A stretch of DNA of 64,000 nucleotides from Bifidobacterium catenulatum PV20-2 (GTDB lineage: Bacteria > Actinomycetota > Actinomycetes > Actinomycetales > Bifidobacteriaceae): positions 124,001 to 188,000 of the forward strand of contig NZ_CP007456.1 of assembly GCF_000800455.1 (NCBI RefSeq), given 5' to 3'. Made by a program: the position numbers and the translations under genes. Below, one piece after another: positions 54,973-64,000 of this stretch. Positions within the stretch are counted from its first letter, which is position 1, and each line of letters opens with the position of its first letter. The notes under the pieces were generated by a model that made no database searches, was not told where the DNA came from, and saw only the letters and a program-made list of their open reading frames with translations.

Positions 54973-55057
54973 GCGGGCGGCGTTCCATACCGTTTTGTCA
55001 GCCCCATACGATGGGGCCGGAAATGTGAACTCAAAGAGAAAGAAAGAGGAGGGTGAC

Positions 55058-56693
<1,636 letters not shown>

Positions 56694-56753
56694 TAATTCA
56701 TTCGGATAGATATTAAGGGCCTCCGGGCTTAGGTTCGGGTTATCAATAGACAG

Positions 56754-56788
56754 ATCCCCGTACGTGCTTCGCGCCGTGCGGGGATTTT
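56754..56788 (+). terminator. amt-glnB terminator
   Basis: ATCCCCGTACG pairs with CGTGCGGGGAT, followed by TTTT. A smaller stem GGGCCTCC/GGGCTTAGG precedes it. Confidence 0.8.
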
Positions 56789-56888
56789 CATACGATTTTC
56801 GCGTCATATTTTCTGCTTCGAATTTCCCCACTTTCGCTTTTATCTGCTCAGATTTGCTTGTTTTTGCGTAGATTTATAAGGATTTGCT

Positions 56889-58715
56889 ATGACTTCAGCG
56901 GTTGATGGTCTTAAACAACGTTTCATGGATATGAGTCAGCCGGATGCCGACGGCGTGTACCGCGATGGTGCGGCTAAGCGCAAGGCTCGTACGGATCTGG
57001 CCGTGGATTGCCTGACGAAGTTGTGGCAGGAGGCCTGCCGGACGGTTTCTTTTGACGTTCCGCAAGTTGGTATTGGTCTTGGCGCGGTCGGTTCGTTGGC
57101 TCGCGGCCAAGTGGGACCGAGTTCCGATCTTGACTTGGTGGTCATTTATGAGCCTCACGCGCTCACTGACCAGCAGCTCAATGAGCTTGCTAACAAATTG
57201 TGGTATCCGATTTGGGATTCTGGTCTTGATCTTGACCAGTCGGTGCGTACCCGCGCGCAGTGCGAGGCGGTCACCGACCATGATCTGCCCGCCGCGATGG
57301 GTTGGCTGGACGTGGTGCCGATCGCGGGCGACACGCAGCTGATCGAATCCACGGCTGTCTCCATTTTAGAGCGTTGGCGTAGGGCCGCCCGTAAGCGTTT
57401 GCCTGAATTGTTGGATTCCGCCAAGTCTCGTTTGGACGAGTTCGGCCGGATGGCGTACGGTAATCAGCCTGATATTAAGGAGTCTCGCGGCGGTTTGCGC
57501 GATTCCGTGCTGGTATCCGCGCTTGCCGCTTCTTGGCTTGCCGACCGCCCGCACGGCCAGTATGACGATGCCGTTGGACGGTTGTTGGATGTGCGTGACT
57601 GCATTCATTTGGTTGCTGCCAAAGACACGAACATGTTGCTCGCTCCCTATCAGGCGAGGGTTTCGGCGATGTTGGGTTTGGCTGATCCGACGTTGCCGAG
57701 CGGTGAGCGTGAGGCGAAGTCGATTGATGATTTGCAGACGTTGCTTGCGCGTGTTGGCCGTCAGATTGCGTTTTCGCTTGATTCCACGGCTTCTCGAGCC
57801 GAGCATTCGTTGACTCATGAGAAGCCTCGTTTTGCGTTTTTTCAGGTGTTCCAGCCTCGTGGCGGCGGTAAGCGTCAGGCGCCTACGTTTGATGTGGTCG
57901 CGCCCGGTATTGCCAAGCATGAGGAGGAGATCGTGCTTGCGCCGGGTGCCGATCCGAAGTCTGATCCGTGTCTTGCATTGCGTGCGGCTGTTGCTGCGGC
58001 TGAGTTTGGTCTGCCGATTGCGCCCGGCACGTTGCAGAATCTGAAGTTATGTCCGATTGATGATCGCACTTGGAATGATGAGTCGCGCAGTCTGTTCTTG
58101 CGTTTGCTTGCGAGCGGTCCCGCGTTGTTGCAGGTATGGGAGGAGATTGATTTTGTTGATATTCCGGGTCGTTTGATTCCGGAATGGTTGGCGATTCGTA
58201 ATCGTCCGAGCGCTTCGGCCGTGCATCGTTACACGATTGACCGTCATTCGGTTGAGGTGGTCACGCGGCTTGGTCGTGAAACACCTCGTGGAAACCGTTA
58301 TGATGATCGGCATTATCAGGCGTTGCTGTTGGCTGGTATTTTGCATGATATCGGCAAGCGTCCGGGGGTTGCCGATCATGCTGCGGAGGGTGCCCGTCAT
58401 GCGTCCACGGTTTTGAAACGTATGGGTTTTGACCGTGACATTATTTGGTGGGTCACGTTGCTGGTGCGCGAGCATCTTACGTTGTCGGAATTTGCGACTG
58501 GCCAGAATCCTAATGATCCGAATGTTGGCGACGAATTGGCCTCCCGTCTTGATCATGATCCGCTGCTGCTTGACATGCTCTTTGACCTGACTCGCGCTGA
58601 CGGTTCGTCATTGGGTGCCACGTCCGGCGAGACTATTTCCAAACAGTACGGCTGGAGCAAATGGCGCGAAACCCTCGTCCGAACCATGTACAACGCCACC
58701 CGCTATCACATGTGA
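56889..58715 (+). CDS. glnD: PII uridylyl/adenylyltransferase GlnD, short form
   Basis: GlnD modifies PII at Tyr51 and reverses it according to glutamine. The 608-residue protein has the nucleotidyltransferase motif GSLARGQVGPSSDLDLVV (Gly68-Ser69, Asp80, Asp82), a helical linker, and the HD hydrolase domain with LHDIGKR (His486-Asp487). It ends about 120 residues after the HD block at RYHM. The two C-terminal ACT domains of classical GlnD (about 850-890 residues) are absent, so glutamine sensing must work differently. The start follows TAAGGATTTGCT. Confidence 0.9.
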   Translation: MTSAVDGLKQRFMDMSQPDADGVYRDGAAKRKARTDLAVDCLTKLWQEACRTVSFDVPQVGIGLGAVGSLARGQVGPSSDLDLVVIYEPHALTDQQLNELANKLWYPIWDSGLDLDQSVRTRAQCEAVTDHDLPAAMGWLDVVPIAGDTQLIESTAVSILERWRRAARKRLPELLDSAKSRLDEFGRMAYGNQPDIKESRGGLRDSVLVSALAASWLADRPHGQYDDAVGRLLDVRDCIHLVAAKDTNMLLAPYQARVSAMLGLADPTLPSGEREAKSIDDLQTLLARVGRQIAFSLDSTASRAEHSLTHEKPRFAFFQVFQPRGGGKRQAPTFDVVAPGIAKHEEEIVLAPGADPKSDPCLALRAAVAAAEFGLPIAPGTLQNLKLCPIDDRTWNDESRSLFLRLLASGPALLQVWEEIDFVDIPGRLIPEWLAIRNRPSASAVHRYTIDRHSVEVVTRLGRETPRGNRYDDRHYQALLLAGILHDIGKRPGVADHAAEGARHASTVLKRMGFDRDIIWWVTLLVREHLTLSEFATGQNPNDPNVGDELASRLDHDPLLLDMLFDLTRADGSSLGATSGETISKQYGWSKWRETLVRTMYNATRYHM

Positions 58716-58888
58716 GGCCGTGTAGGCCGTGAGCGAGTGCCCAGCACAGCGACATGGTTGCCAATATGGTACCCGCCACGTTGTCGGATATGCGACGTTT
58801 AAGAAAATGTGGGGAACATATCACCTTCAGTTCACTTAAGCAAGTCAAAACCAGGGGAATAGACACCCGTACGAAAAATGTCCCCAAG

Positions 58889-58992
58889 TTGTCCACTTGG
58901 TTATCCCCATTTGGTGGATAACTCGATATGTTTTCCACATAGTTATCCCCAATATGTGGATAACTTGGCTTTTTCCGACTTTCTTATCCACA
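58889..58992. promoter_or_regulatory. DnaA-box cluster upstream of dnaB
   Basis: Perfect boxes are TGTGGATAA (58955-58963, minus) and TTATCCACA (58984-58992). TTTTCCACA (58931-58939) fits the relaxed consensus. One-mismatch sites are TTATCCCCA (58901, 58943), TTATCCACC (58913-58921, minus) and TTGTCCACT (58889). Seven sites in about 105 bp cannot be chance. No dnaA, dnaN or rpmH gene is next to it. Confidence 0.85.
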
Positions 58993-59134
58993 GCGAATCG
59001 ATTCGCGCGTGTCGGGTGATTTCGATCCTGCCAATGCGGAGATTCCTCCAGAATCTCATCGCAACATCATTCGTGAAGCGGCACAGGTATTATGGTTTTT
59101 CCCGGTACACCACACATCGAAGAGCTGGAGAAGC

Positions 59135-60583
59135 ATGGCGGAGAGCAATTCTTGGAACAACGGCCTGAATCAAGGGCAAAACCGCGGTTTTTCAGGCAAT
59201 GGCAGCACTTCCGGAACATCCGGAACGGCCATTCGCGACGCCATCTTCGACCGTGTGCCGCCACATGACGACGCCGCAGAAATGGCAGTGCTCGGCGGCA
59301 TGCTCATGAGCAAAGACGCCATCGGCGAAGTCTCACAGATGATCGACATCACCGACTTCTACCAGCCGCGTAACCAAACCGTGTACGAAGCCATCATCAA
59401 CCTGTTCTCCGCATCGCAACCCGTCGACGCGGTGCTGGTAGCCAATCAACTGCTCAAAGACGGCGACCTCGAAAAAGTGGGGGGATCCGACTATCTGCAC
59501 AGCCTCGTCGCATCCGTGCCGACCGCAGCCAACGCAACCTTCTATGCCGACATCATCCACCAGCGTGCCATCTTGCGCAATGTGATCGCAGCCGGCACCA
59601 AAATCGCGCAGCTCGGCTACACGGCCGAAGGATCCCAAGCCGAAGACGTCGTCAACCTGGCGCAGGCCGAAGTCTACGAAATGTCGACCGGCAAAGTAAG
59701 GCAGGATTACGCGCCGATCGGCACCGTCATCACCGACACCCTTGACCAGATCGACCGACTGCAGAACGGCGAAGTCTCCAAGGGCGTGCCAACCGGATTC
59801 CGCGACATTGACGAAGTGACGCAAGGCCTGCAGCCGGGTCAGATGATCGTTGTGGCAGGACGCCCCGCCATGGGCAAGTCCACGCTCGGCGTCGATTTCG
59901 CACGATCCGCCGCGTTGCACCACAATATGACATCCGTGATCTTCAGCTTGGAAATGAGCAAAAACGAACTTGCGCAACGAATTATCTCCGCGGAAACGAA
60001 TATTCCGTTGGCAGCCATGCGCCGAGCGGAAGATATTACGCAGGAACGTTGGAATATCCTCAATAATCTGCAAGATAAACTGCAGAACGCACCATTATTC
60101 ATCGACGATAGTCCGAACATGAGTTTGATGGAGATCCGTGCGAAATGCCGCCGATTGAAGCAGACGAACGATCTGAAATTAGTGGTGATCGACTACCTGC
60201 AGCTCATGACTTCCGGCAAGGCCGTGGAAAGCCGCCAGCAGGAAGTGTCTGACTTCTCGCGTGCATTGAAGCTGCTTGCCAAGGAATTGGAAGTGCCGGT
60301 GGTGGCGCTGAGCCAGCTGAACCGTGGTCCCGAAATGCGTCAGGACAAGAAGCCGCAGCTTTCCGACCTGCGTGAATCCGGCTCGATCGAACAGGACGCC
60401 GACGTGGTGTTCCTCGTGCACAGGCCGGACGCCTACGACAAGGAGGACCGCCCGGGCGAGGCCGACATCATCATGGCAAAACATCGTAACGGTCCGACCG
60501 ATACCTTCAATCTCGCGTTCCTTGGCGCGTACTCCAAATTCAAAGATATGCCGCAGGACTATCAGAGCCAGCAGGAGGTATAA
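59135..60583 (+). CDS. dnaB: Replicative DNA helicase DnaB
   Basis: The 482-residue hexameric helicase has the N-terminal DnaB domain (HDDAAEMAVLGGMLMSKDAI) and a RecA-like motor with Walker A GRPAMGKST, FSLEMSKNELAQRI, Walker B VVIDYLQLM and the LSDLRESGSIEQDAD block. I start at 59135 (MAESNSW) because GGAG precedes it; the frame is open further up through part of the promoter region. No intein is present. DnaA boxes upstream suggest control by DnaA. murT follows after two bases. Confidence 0.95.
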   Translation: MAESNSWNNGLNQGQNRGFSGNGSTSGTSGTAIRDAIFDRVPPHDDAAEMAVLGGMLMSKDAIGEVSQMIDITDFYQPRNQTVYEAIINLFSASQPVDAVLVANQLLKDGDLEKVGGSDYLHSLVASVPTAANATFYADIIHQRAILRNVIAAGTKIAQLGYTAEGSQAEDVVNLAQAEVYEMSTGKVRQDYAPIGTVITDTLDQIDRLQNGEVSKGVPTGFRDIDEVTQGLQPGQMIVVAGRPAMGKSTLGVDFARSAALHHNMTSVIFSLEMSKNELAQRIISAETNIPLAAMRRAEDITQERWNILNNLQDKLQNAPLFIDDSPNMSLMEIRAKCRRLKQTNDLKLVVIDYLQLMTSGKAVESRQQEVSDFSRALKLLAKELEVPVVALSQLNRGPEMRQDKKPQLSDLRESGSIEQDADVVFLVHRPDAYDKEDRPGEADIIMAKHRNGPTDTFNLAFLGAYSKFKDMPQDYQSQQEV

Positions 60584-60585
60584 GC

Positions 60586-62112
60586 ATGGCGTGGAACTCA
60601 TTCGCAACGCCGTTGATCGGCAAAGCCGTGCGAGCGGCCTCCCGCCTGGCGCATGGCGGCGGCAGCGCGTTCCCCGGCAAAATCGTGGAACAGATCGACC
60701 CGCAATTCCTCGCACGCACGCTACAGCAGCTGCCGCTCGGCGTGGTGCTCGTATCCGGTACGAACGGCAAAACCACCACCACTCGCATGGTGGCAAGCAT
60801 GCTGGAATCGTTGGGATTAAAGGTGTTCACCAACCCGACCGGATCGAACTTCACCCGTGGCGTGGTCTCGTCGCTGCTGGCGGAAGTTTCGCTCGGCGGC
60901 AAACTGGACGCCGACATCGCCGTATTGGAACTCGACGAAGCGTACGCGGTGCATTTCGTCAAACAAGTACAGCCCGACTACTGCCTGCTGCTCAACGTGA
61001 TGCGCGACCAGCTCGACCGTTTCGGCGAAATCGACAATACCGCGAAACTGTTGAGCAAAGCCGCCGAAGCGACCACCGGAACCGTGGTACTCAATCGTGA
61101 GGATCCGCGCATCGCACGACTTGCTGACGTCGCCCATACTGAAGATGGTGTGGAAGTGCGCTATTTCGGACTTGACGAGTCGTTGCGTAGCTTCTTTCCT
61201 TCCGACGATGACATGCGCACGACGGTCGATGCGGAATCGGCAACTGATACTGAAGTGTCAGTTGGTGTTGACTTGTCCGATTCTGCAGAATCGGACAAGA
61301 ATACTGAAATTGACGATTTCTCGGCAATTGCGAAAACTGGGGAACATGCAGAAAAATCGGCAAATGCAGACTCTGCGGAACAACTACCGGCTGATGTGAC
61401 CCTGCTTGCCGTAGGCGACCATCGTGCCAGCTTCGGCATCGACGGTGAAACGTACGAAACCGGCGTGAAACTGGAAGGCGTATACAACCTGTACAACGCG
61501 GCGGCCGCACTGGCCGTTGTACGCGCGGTCGTATCCGATGCGCAAGCAATGTTCCTGCCGTTCGAAGAGAACGTAACCGACGAACTGCTGCGCCAAGTGG
61601 GAATCTCACAGCGCATGATCGACTTCGCGCACGCCACCACGCAAGCCATGATCGACGCGGCAGCCGAAGTCACTCCGGCATTTGGACGCGGCGAAGTCAT
61701 CGACGTGAACGGCTCGCCGGTGGAGCTGCTGCTCGTCAAAAATCCCATGGGATTCCGCCTCTCGCTCGCATCCTTCACTCCCGAAGGCTGCGACACCATG
61801 ATCGCCATCAACGACGAATACGCTGACGGGCGTGACATGAGCTGGTTGTGGGACGTGGACTTCTCCTCGATGCGAGGCACCGGTGTGTCCATGGTCTCAG
61901 GCGTGCGCGCATGGGATATGGCGTTGCGTCTCGAATACGATCAGGTGCCGGTGAACAGCGTCAACACGGAACTTGAGGAGGCCGTCTCAACGTTCGTGAA
62001 CGCGAATCCGGGTACCCCCAAGCATATCTACTGCACGTACACGGCGATGCTCAAAACGCGAGCCGCGCTCGGCAGAATCGCCGAAGTCGCCGACGCTGGC
62101 GTAGGCAAATAA
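60586..62112 (+). CDS. murT: Lipid II isoglutaminyl synthase subunit MurT, variant without Cys4 ribbon
   Basis: MurT with GatD amidates the D-glutamate of lipid II. The 508-residue protein has the Mur ligase ATP site VSGTNGKTTTTRM, the VLELDEAY block and DQLDRFGEID. Residues 200-268, where other MurT proteins carry a four-Cys zinc ribbon, are replaced by an acidic Ser/Asp/Ala-rich insert with no Cys (SATDTEVSVGVDLSDSAESD onwards). A perfect interspersed palindrome (61272-61299) codes for part of it. The whole protein has only three Cys, none in CxxC. It is followed by gatD after 103 bases with small ATGAAGAACGT tandem repeats (62180). Confidence 0.93.
   Translation: MAWNSFATPLIGKAVRAASRLAHGGGSAFPGKIVEQIDPQFLARTLQQLPLGVVLVSGTNGKTTTTRMVASMLESLGLKVFTNPTGSNFTRGVVSSLLAEVSLGGKLDADIAVLELDEAYAVHFVKQVQPDYCLLLNVMRDQLDRFGEIDNTAKLLSKAAEATTGTVVLNREDPRIARLADVAHTEDGVEVRYFGLDESLRSFFPSDDDMRTTVDAESATDTEVSVGVDLSDSAESDKNTEIDDFSAIAKTGEHAEKSANADSAEQLPADVTLLAVGDHRASFGIDGETYETGVKLEGVYNLYNAAAALAVVRAVVSDAQAMFLPFEENVTDELLRQVGISQRMIDFAHATTQAMIDAAAEVTPAFGRGEVIDVNGSPVELLLVKNPMGFRLSLASFTPEGCDTMIAINDEYADGRDMSWLWDVDFSSMRGTGVSMVSGVRAWDMALRLEYDQVPVNSVNTELEEAVSTFVNANPGTPKHIYCTYTAMLKTRAALGRIAEVADAGVGK
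61272..61299. repeat. Perfect interspersed palindrome inside murT
   Basis: A 28-base perfect palindrome with the core GTCCGATTC-TGCA-GAATCGGAC, read in frame as LSDSAESDK in the MurT insert. Confidence 0.85.
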
Positions 62113-62215
62113 CGGCGCGCATCCGCACAATCCGGCAAAACGTGCGAAAAACGCATGAAAATCGGCGCAACGAAAACGCATGAAGAACGTATGAAGAACG
62201 TATGAGGGAGACGAT

Positions 62216-62974
62216 ATGAGCCAGACAATCGACATCGTGTCGCTATATCCGAAAGACATGAACATCTACGGCGACTCCGGCAACGTACTCACCATCCAGC
62301 GCCGGCTCGCGCTGTACGGCTACGAACCGCATGTGCACGCCTACAATCAGGGCGACGCGTGGCCCGAACACGTCGATATGATTCTGGGCGGCGGCGGCCA
62401 AGACACCGGCCAGAAGAAAATCATCGACGATTTCTTCAAACGCGCCGATCTGCTGCGCTCGCTGGCTGCCGACGGCACCCCCATGCTCATGATCTGCGGC
62501 CTGTACCAGCTGTTCGGCGAATATTTCGAAACGGTGGATGGTTCCCGACTCGACGGCATCGGCGTGATCGGCGCGTACACGGTCGGTCAGGAAGTGCGCA
62601 TGATCGGCAATCTGACCGAGCATTCCGCCGATTTCGGCGATATCATCGGCTACGAAAATCATTCCGGCCAGACCTTCCTGCGCGAAGGTGTGCAGCCGCT
62701 CGGCACTGTCGACGTGGACGGCACCGGCAACAATGGCGAGGATCATACGGAAGGCGCGCGCGTCAACAATGTGATTGGCACATACATGCATGGTTCGCTG
62801 CTGCCGAAGAATCCCGCGATCGCCGATTTTCTGATCCGTACCGCCGCGGAACGTCGATACGGTTCGTTCGATCCGGTTGCTACAGGGCAAACCCAAGCGC
62901 AGCGTGCGGAACTTGACAGCATCAATACGATTGCCGACAACGCGCGTCGCGTGGCCATGTCACGTCCGCGCTGA
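62216..62974 (+). CDS. gatD: Lipid II isoglutaminyl synthase subunit GatD
   Basis: GatD is the glutaminase half of the complex; it releases ammonia from glutamine and passes it to MurT. The 252-residue class I amidotransferase-like protein has the nucleophile elbow MICGLYQLFG (Cys94), the catalytic His in GTYMHGSLLPKNP (His192) and the conserved LGGGGQDTGQ. The start follows GAGGGAGACG. Together with MurT it is usually essential in Gram-positives with amidated peptidoglycan. Confidence 0.95.
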   Translation: MSQTIDIVSLYPKDMNIYGDSGNVLTIQRRLALYGYEPHVHAYNQGDAWPEHVDMILGGGGQDTGQKKIIDDFFKRADLLRSLAADGTPMLMICGLYQLFGEYFETVDGSRLDGIGVIGAYTVGQEVRMIGNLTEHSADFGDIIGYENHSGQTFLREGVQPLGTVDVDGTGNNGEDHTEGARVNNVIGTYMHGSLLPKNPAIADFLIRTAAERRYGSFDPVATGQTQAQRAELDSINTIADNARRVAMSRPR

Positions 62975-63171
62975 TCGGTCGTTCGTTTTTTGCGTGAGTT
63001 TCGCGCGATTCCGCTGTCCTGCGTTTTTGAGGCTTCGTTTTCGTTTTCCGTACGCTGTGAGCATACGGCAGCGAGTCTTCCGCAGAATTGCGACAATTGA
63101 CCAGTTTCGTTGGCTTTATTTGTGAAGATAATGCGATAGAGTAGGTACTACCATCACCTAAGGAGGTAATC

Positions 63172-63420
63172 ATGGCTGATTTTGATTTTGGTGACGGCCT
63201 GCGTAAGGTCTTCCTCGCCGGCGTTGGCGCTTTGGCGACCACGGTTGAGAAGAGTCAGGAAATTGTCGACGAACTCGTCAAGAAGGGCGAGCTGACCGTC
63301 GAACAAGGCAAGGCCCTCAACGCCGAACTCAAGCATAAGGTCGAAGAGGTCAAGGAAGCCTCCGAAACCAAGGCTGCAGAGGAAACCAAGGAAGCGGAGC
63401 CTGGAGCCAAAGCCGAGTAA
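63172..63420 (+). CDS. Phasin-like small coiled-coil protein
   Basis: The 82-residue protein begins DFGDGLRKVFLAGVGALATT (an amphipathic helix) and continues as a charged helix (SQEIVDELVKKGELTVEQGK) ending in a Glu/Lys/Ala tail. Short proteins of this phasin-like type commonly lie next to AarF/UbiB kinase genes in Gram-positives, as here. A near-perfect AAGGAGGT ribosome site precedes it, suggesting high expression. The biochemical role is unknown. Confidence 0.75.
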   Translation: MADFDFGDGLRKVFLAGVGALATTVEKSQEIVDELVKKGELTVEQGKALNAELKHKVEEVKEASETKAAEETKEAEPGAKAE

Positions 63421-63530
63421 CGTTCAATCGTTCCCATCGCCGTCTGCGCGTTGCATCACGTTCAGACGGCGATTTGCTATGCGCGTCATACGAAACCTGC
63501 AAGTTATGCGAAACATGCGAAAAATCGCGT

Positions 63531-63572
63531 GCGAATCGCATGAAACGTGCGGAACATGCGAATCGCATGAAA
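63531..63572. repeat. 27-bp-spaced direct repeat
   Basis: GCGAATCGCATGAAA occurs at 63531-63545 and 63558-63572, inside a stretch of related GCGAAACATGCGAA fragments (63500-63575). It is low-complexity intergenic sequence, not a CRISPR. Confidence 0.5.
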
Positions 63573-63638
63573 TACGCGGGACGCAAGCCCCTATGAATCC
63601 TACTCATCGTAATCCGACCAACGTTTGCGAGCAGCGAT

Positions 63639-64000
63639 ATGTCTTTGAATTCCCCAATCGAGCCGGACGCGGCCCGTCCCGAAAGCGTGGAACCGGTCAC
63701 ACTCTCCGACCGAGTCAATGCGGTGATCAATCCGACGGCGGACCCCTCGCCCGACGCGGCGGCGGCGACGGCAGCCAAATCCGCGGAAAAAACGGGGATG
63801 CCACAATCGCACAAACAGAACAGCGCCTCCTTTACGCAACCCGAAATCATAGGACTGTTCGGCCCTCGTAAAGACTCCTTCTCGCAGCGTTACCATCTAA
63901 CGCGGCGCGGCAAACTGAAACGACTTACGCAAATTGCGCAAATCGTCAACCAGTTCGACATTGTGCACGGACTGACGCCCATCAAAATGCGTCTCATGCT
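63639..64000 (+). CDS. AarF/ABC1/UbiB-family protein kinase-like, 5' part
   Basis: The gene runs off the window. The visible 120 residues start with a disordered Pro/Ala/Ser-rich segment and then read FGPRKDSFSQRYHLTRRGKL and IVNQFDIVHGLTPIKMRLML. This is the region before the KxGQ motif of atypical ABC1 kinases. An in-frame stop at 63594 limits the start to the ATG at 63639; its ribosome site is poor. The phasin-like gene upstream is a typical partner. Confidence 0.65.
   Translation, partial: MSLNSPIEPDAARPESVEPVTLSDRVNAVINPTADPSPDAAAATAAKSAEKTGMPQSHKQNSASFTQPEIIGLFGPRKDSFSQRYHLTRRGKLKRLTQIAQIVNQFDIVHGLTPIKMRLM

Noticed and set aside
54815..55057. N-terminal extension of Amt
   Set aside because: The frame holds the likely promoter and GlnR-like site; a strong ribosome site marks the ATG at 55058.
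58876..58995. Chromosomal oriC at the DnaA-box cluster
   Set aside because: dnaA, dnaN, recF and rpmH are not adjacent, and the cluster is a normal-sized dnaB promoter region. A secondary role cannot be excluded.
63500..63575. CRISPR or mobile-element end
   Set aside because: Only short degenerate GCGAATCGCATGAAA-type repeats; no spacers and no transposase.

Overview
The window looks like chromosomal DNA of a Bifidobacterium (Actinobacteria), probably of the adolescentis/catenulatum/dentium side of the genus; the species call is an inference. The reasons are moderately high GC, an LPLTG sortase pilus locus, a C69 dipeptidase, a MurT/GatD pair, a ferrous-iron/FMN-lipoprotein locus like the one described as bfeUO-sifABCDE in B. 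breve, and actinobacterial FtsY, Amt/PII and GlnD. No prophage, intact insertion sequence or CRISPR array is visible.

Layout. 0-4 kb: an SGNH sialate O-acetylesterase-like gene, two facing gene remnants that meet at a near-perfect parS site, and a LacI regulator. 4-10.5 kb: an amino acid permease, a frameshifted FtsX-type permease carrying short palindromic repeats, and a CPA2 cation/proton antiporter. 10.6-18.9 kb: a sortase-dependent pilus island (HTH protein, class C sortase, giant VWA/fibro-slime tip adhesin, major pilin, second paralogous HTH protein) with an 11-G tract in front of it. 19-23.3 kb: a CycA-like permease and a thiS-thiF-thiG operon behind a TPP riboswitch. 23.3-28.8 kb: aldo/keto reductase, MarR regulator and a heterodimeric ABC exporter. 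29-30.3 kb: an AAA+ ATPase with a C-terminal winged helix behind an array of 10-bp repeats. 30.2-40.3 kb: ApbE flavin transferase, then an FTR1/P19/DUF2318/ABC/FMN-lipoprotein iron-uptake cluster. 40.4-46 kb: two YhgE/Pip membrane proteins and a TetR regulator, chained by ATGA overlaps and preceded by a nested operator. 46-54.7 kb: a type IV ABC-transporter-like membrane protein, a variant NrdH with paired NrdR boxes, tRNA-Lys, a C69 dipeptidase, a glycosyltransferase, TetR, a DUF2089 pair and ftsY. 55-64 kb: amt-glnB-glnD nitrogen control, a DnaA-box cluster ahead of dnaB, murT-gatD, a phasin-like small protein and the start of an AarF/UbiB-family kinase.

Besides ordinary genes there are several repeat systems I could not match to anything I know: (i) a 190-bp composite element, two copies, built from inverted 17-mers at 41-42-bp spacing around a central hairpin, with two solo half-copies; (ii) a hairpin family with two unrelated 25-bp stems but a 29-nt conserved loop; (iii) a 22-28-bp palindrome present in at least eight places, three of them in frame inside coding sequences; and (iv) the 10-bp iteron array ahead of the AAA+/winged-helix gene. 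These are the best candidates for undescribed biology here.
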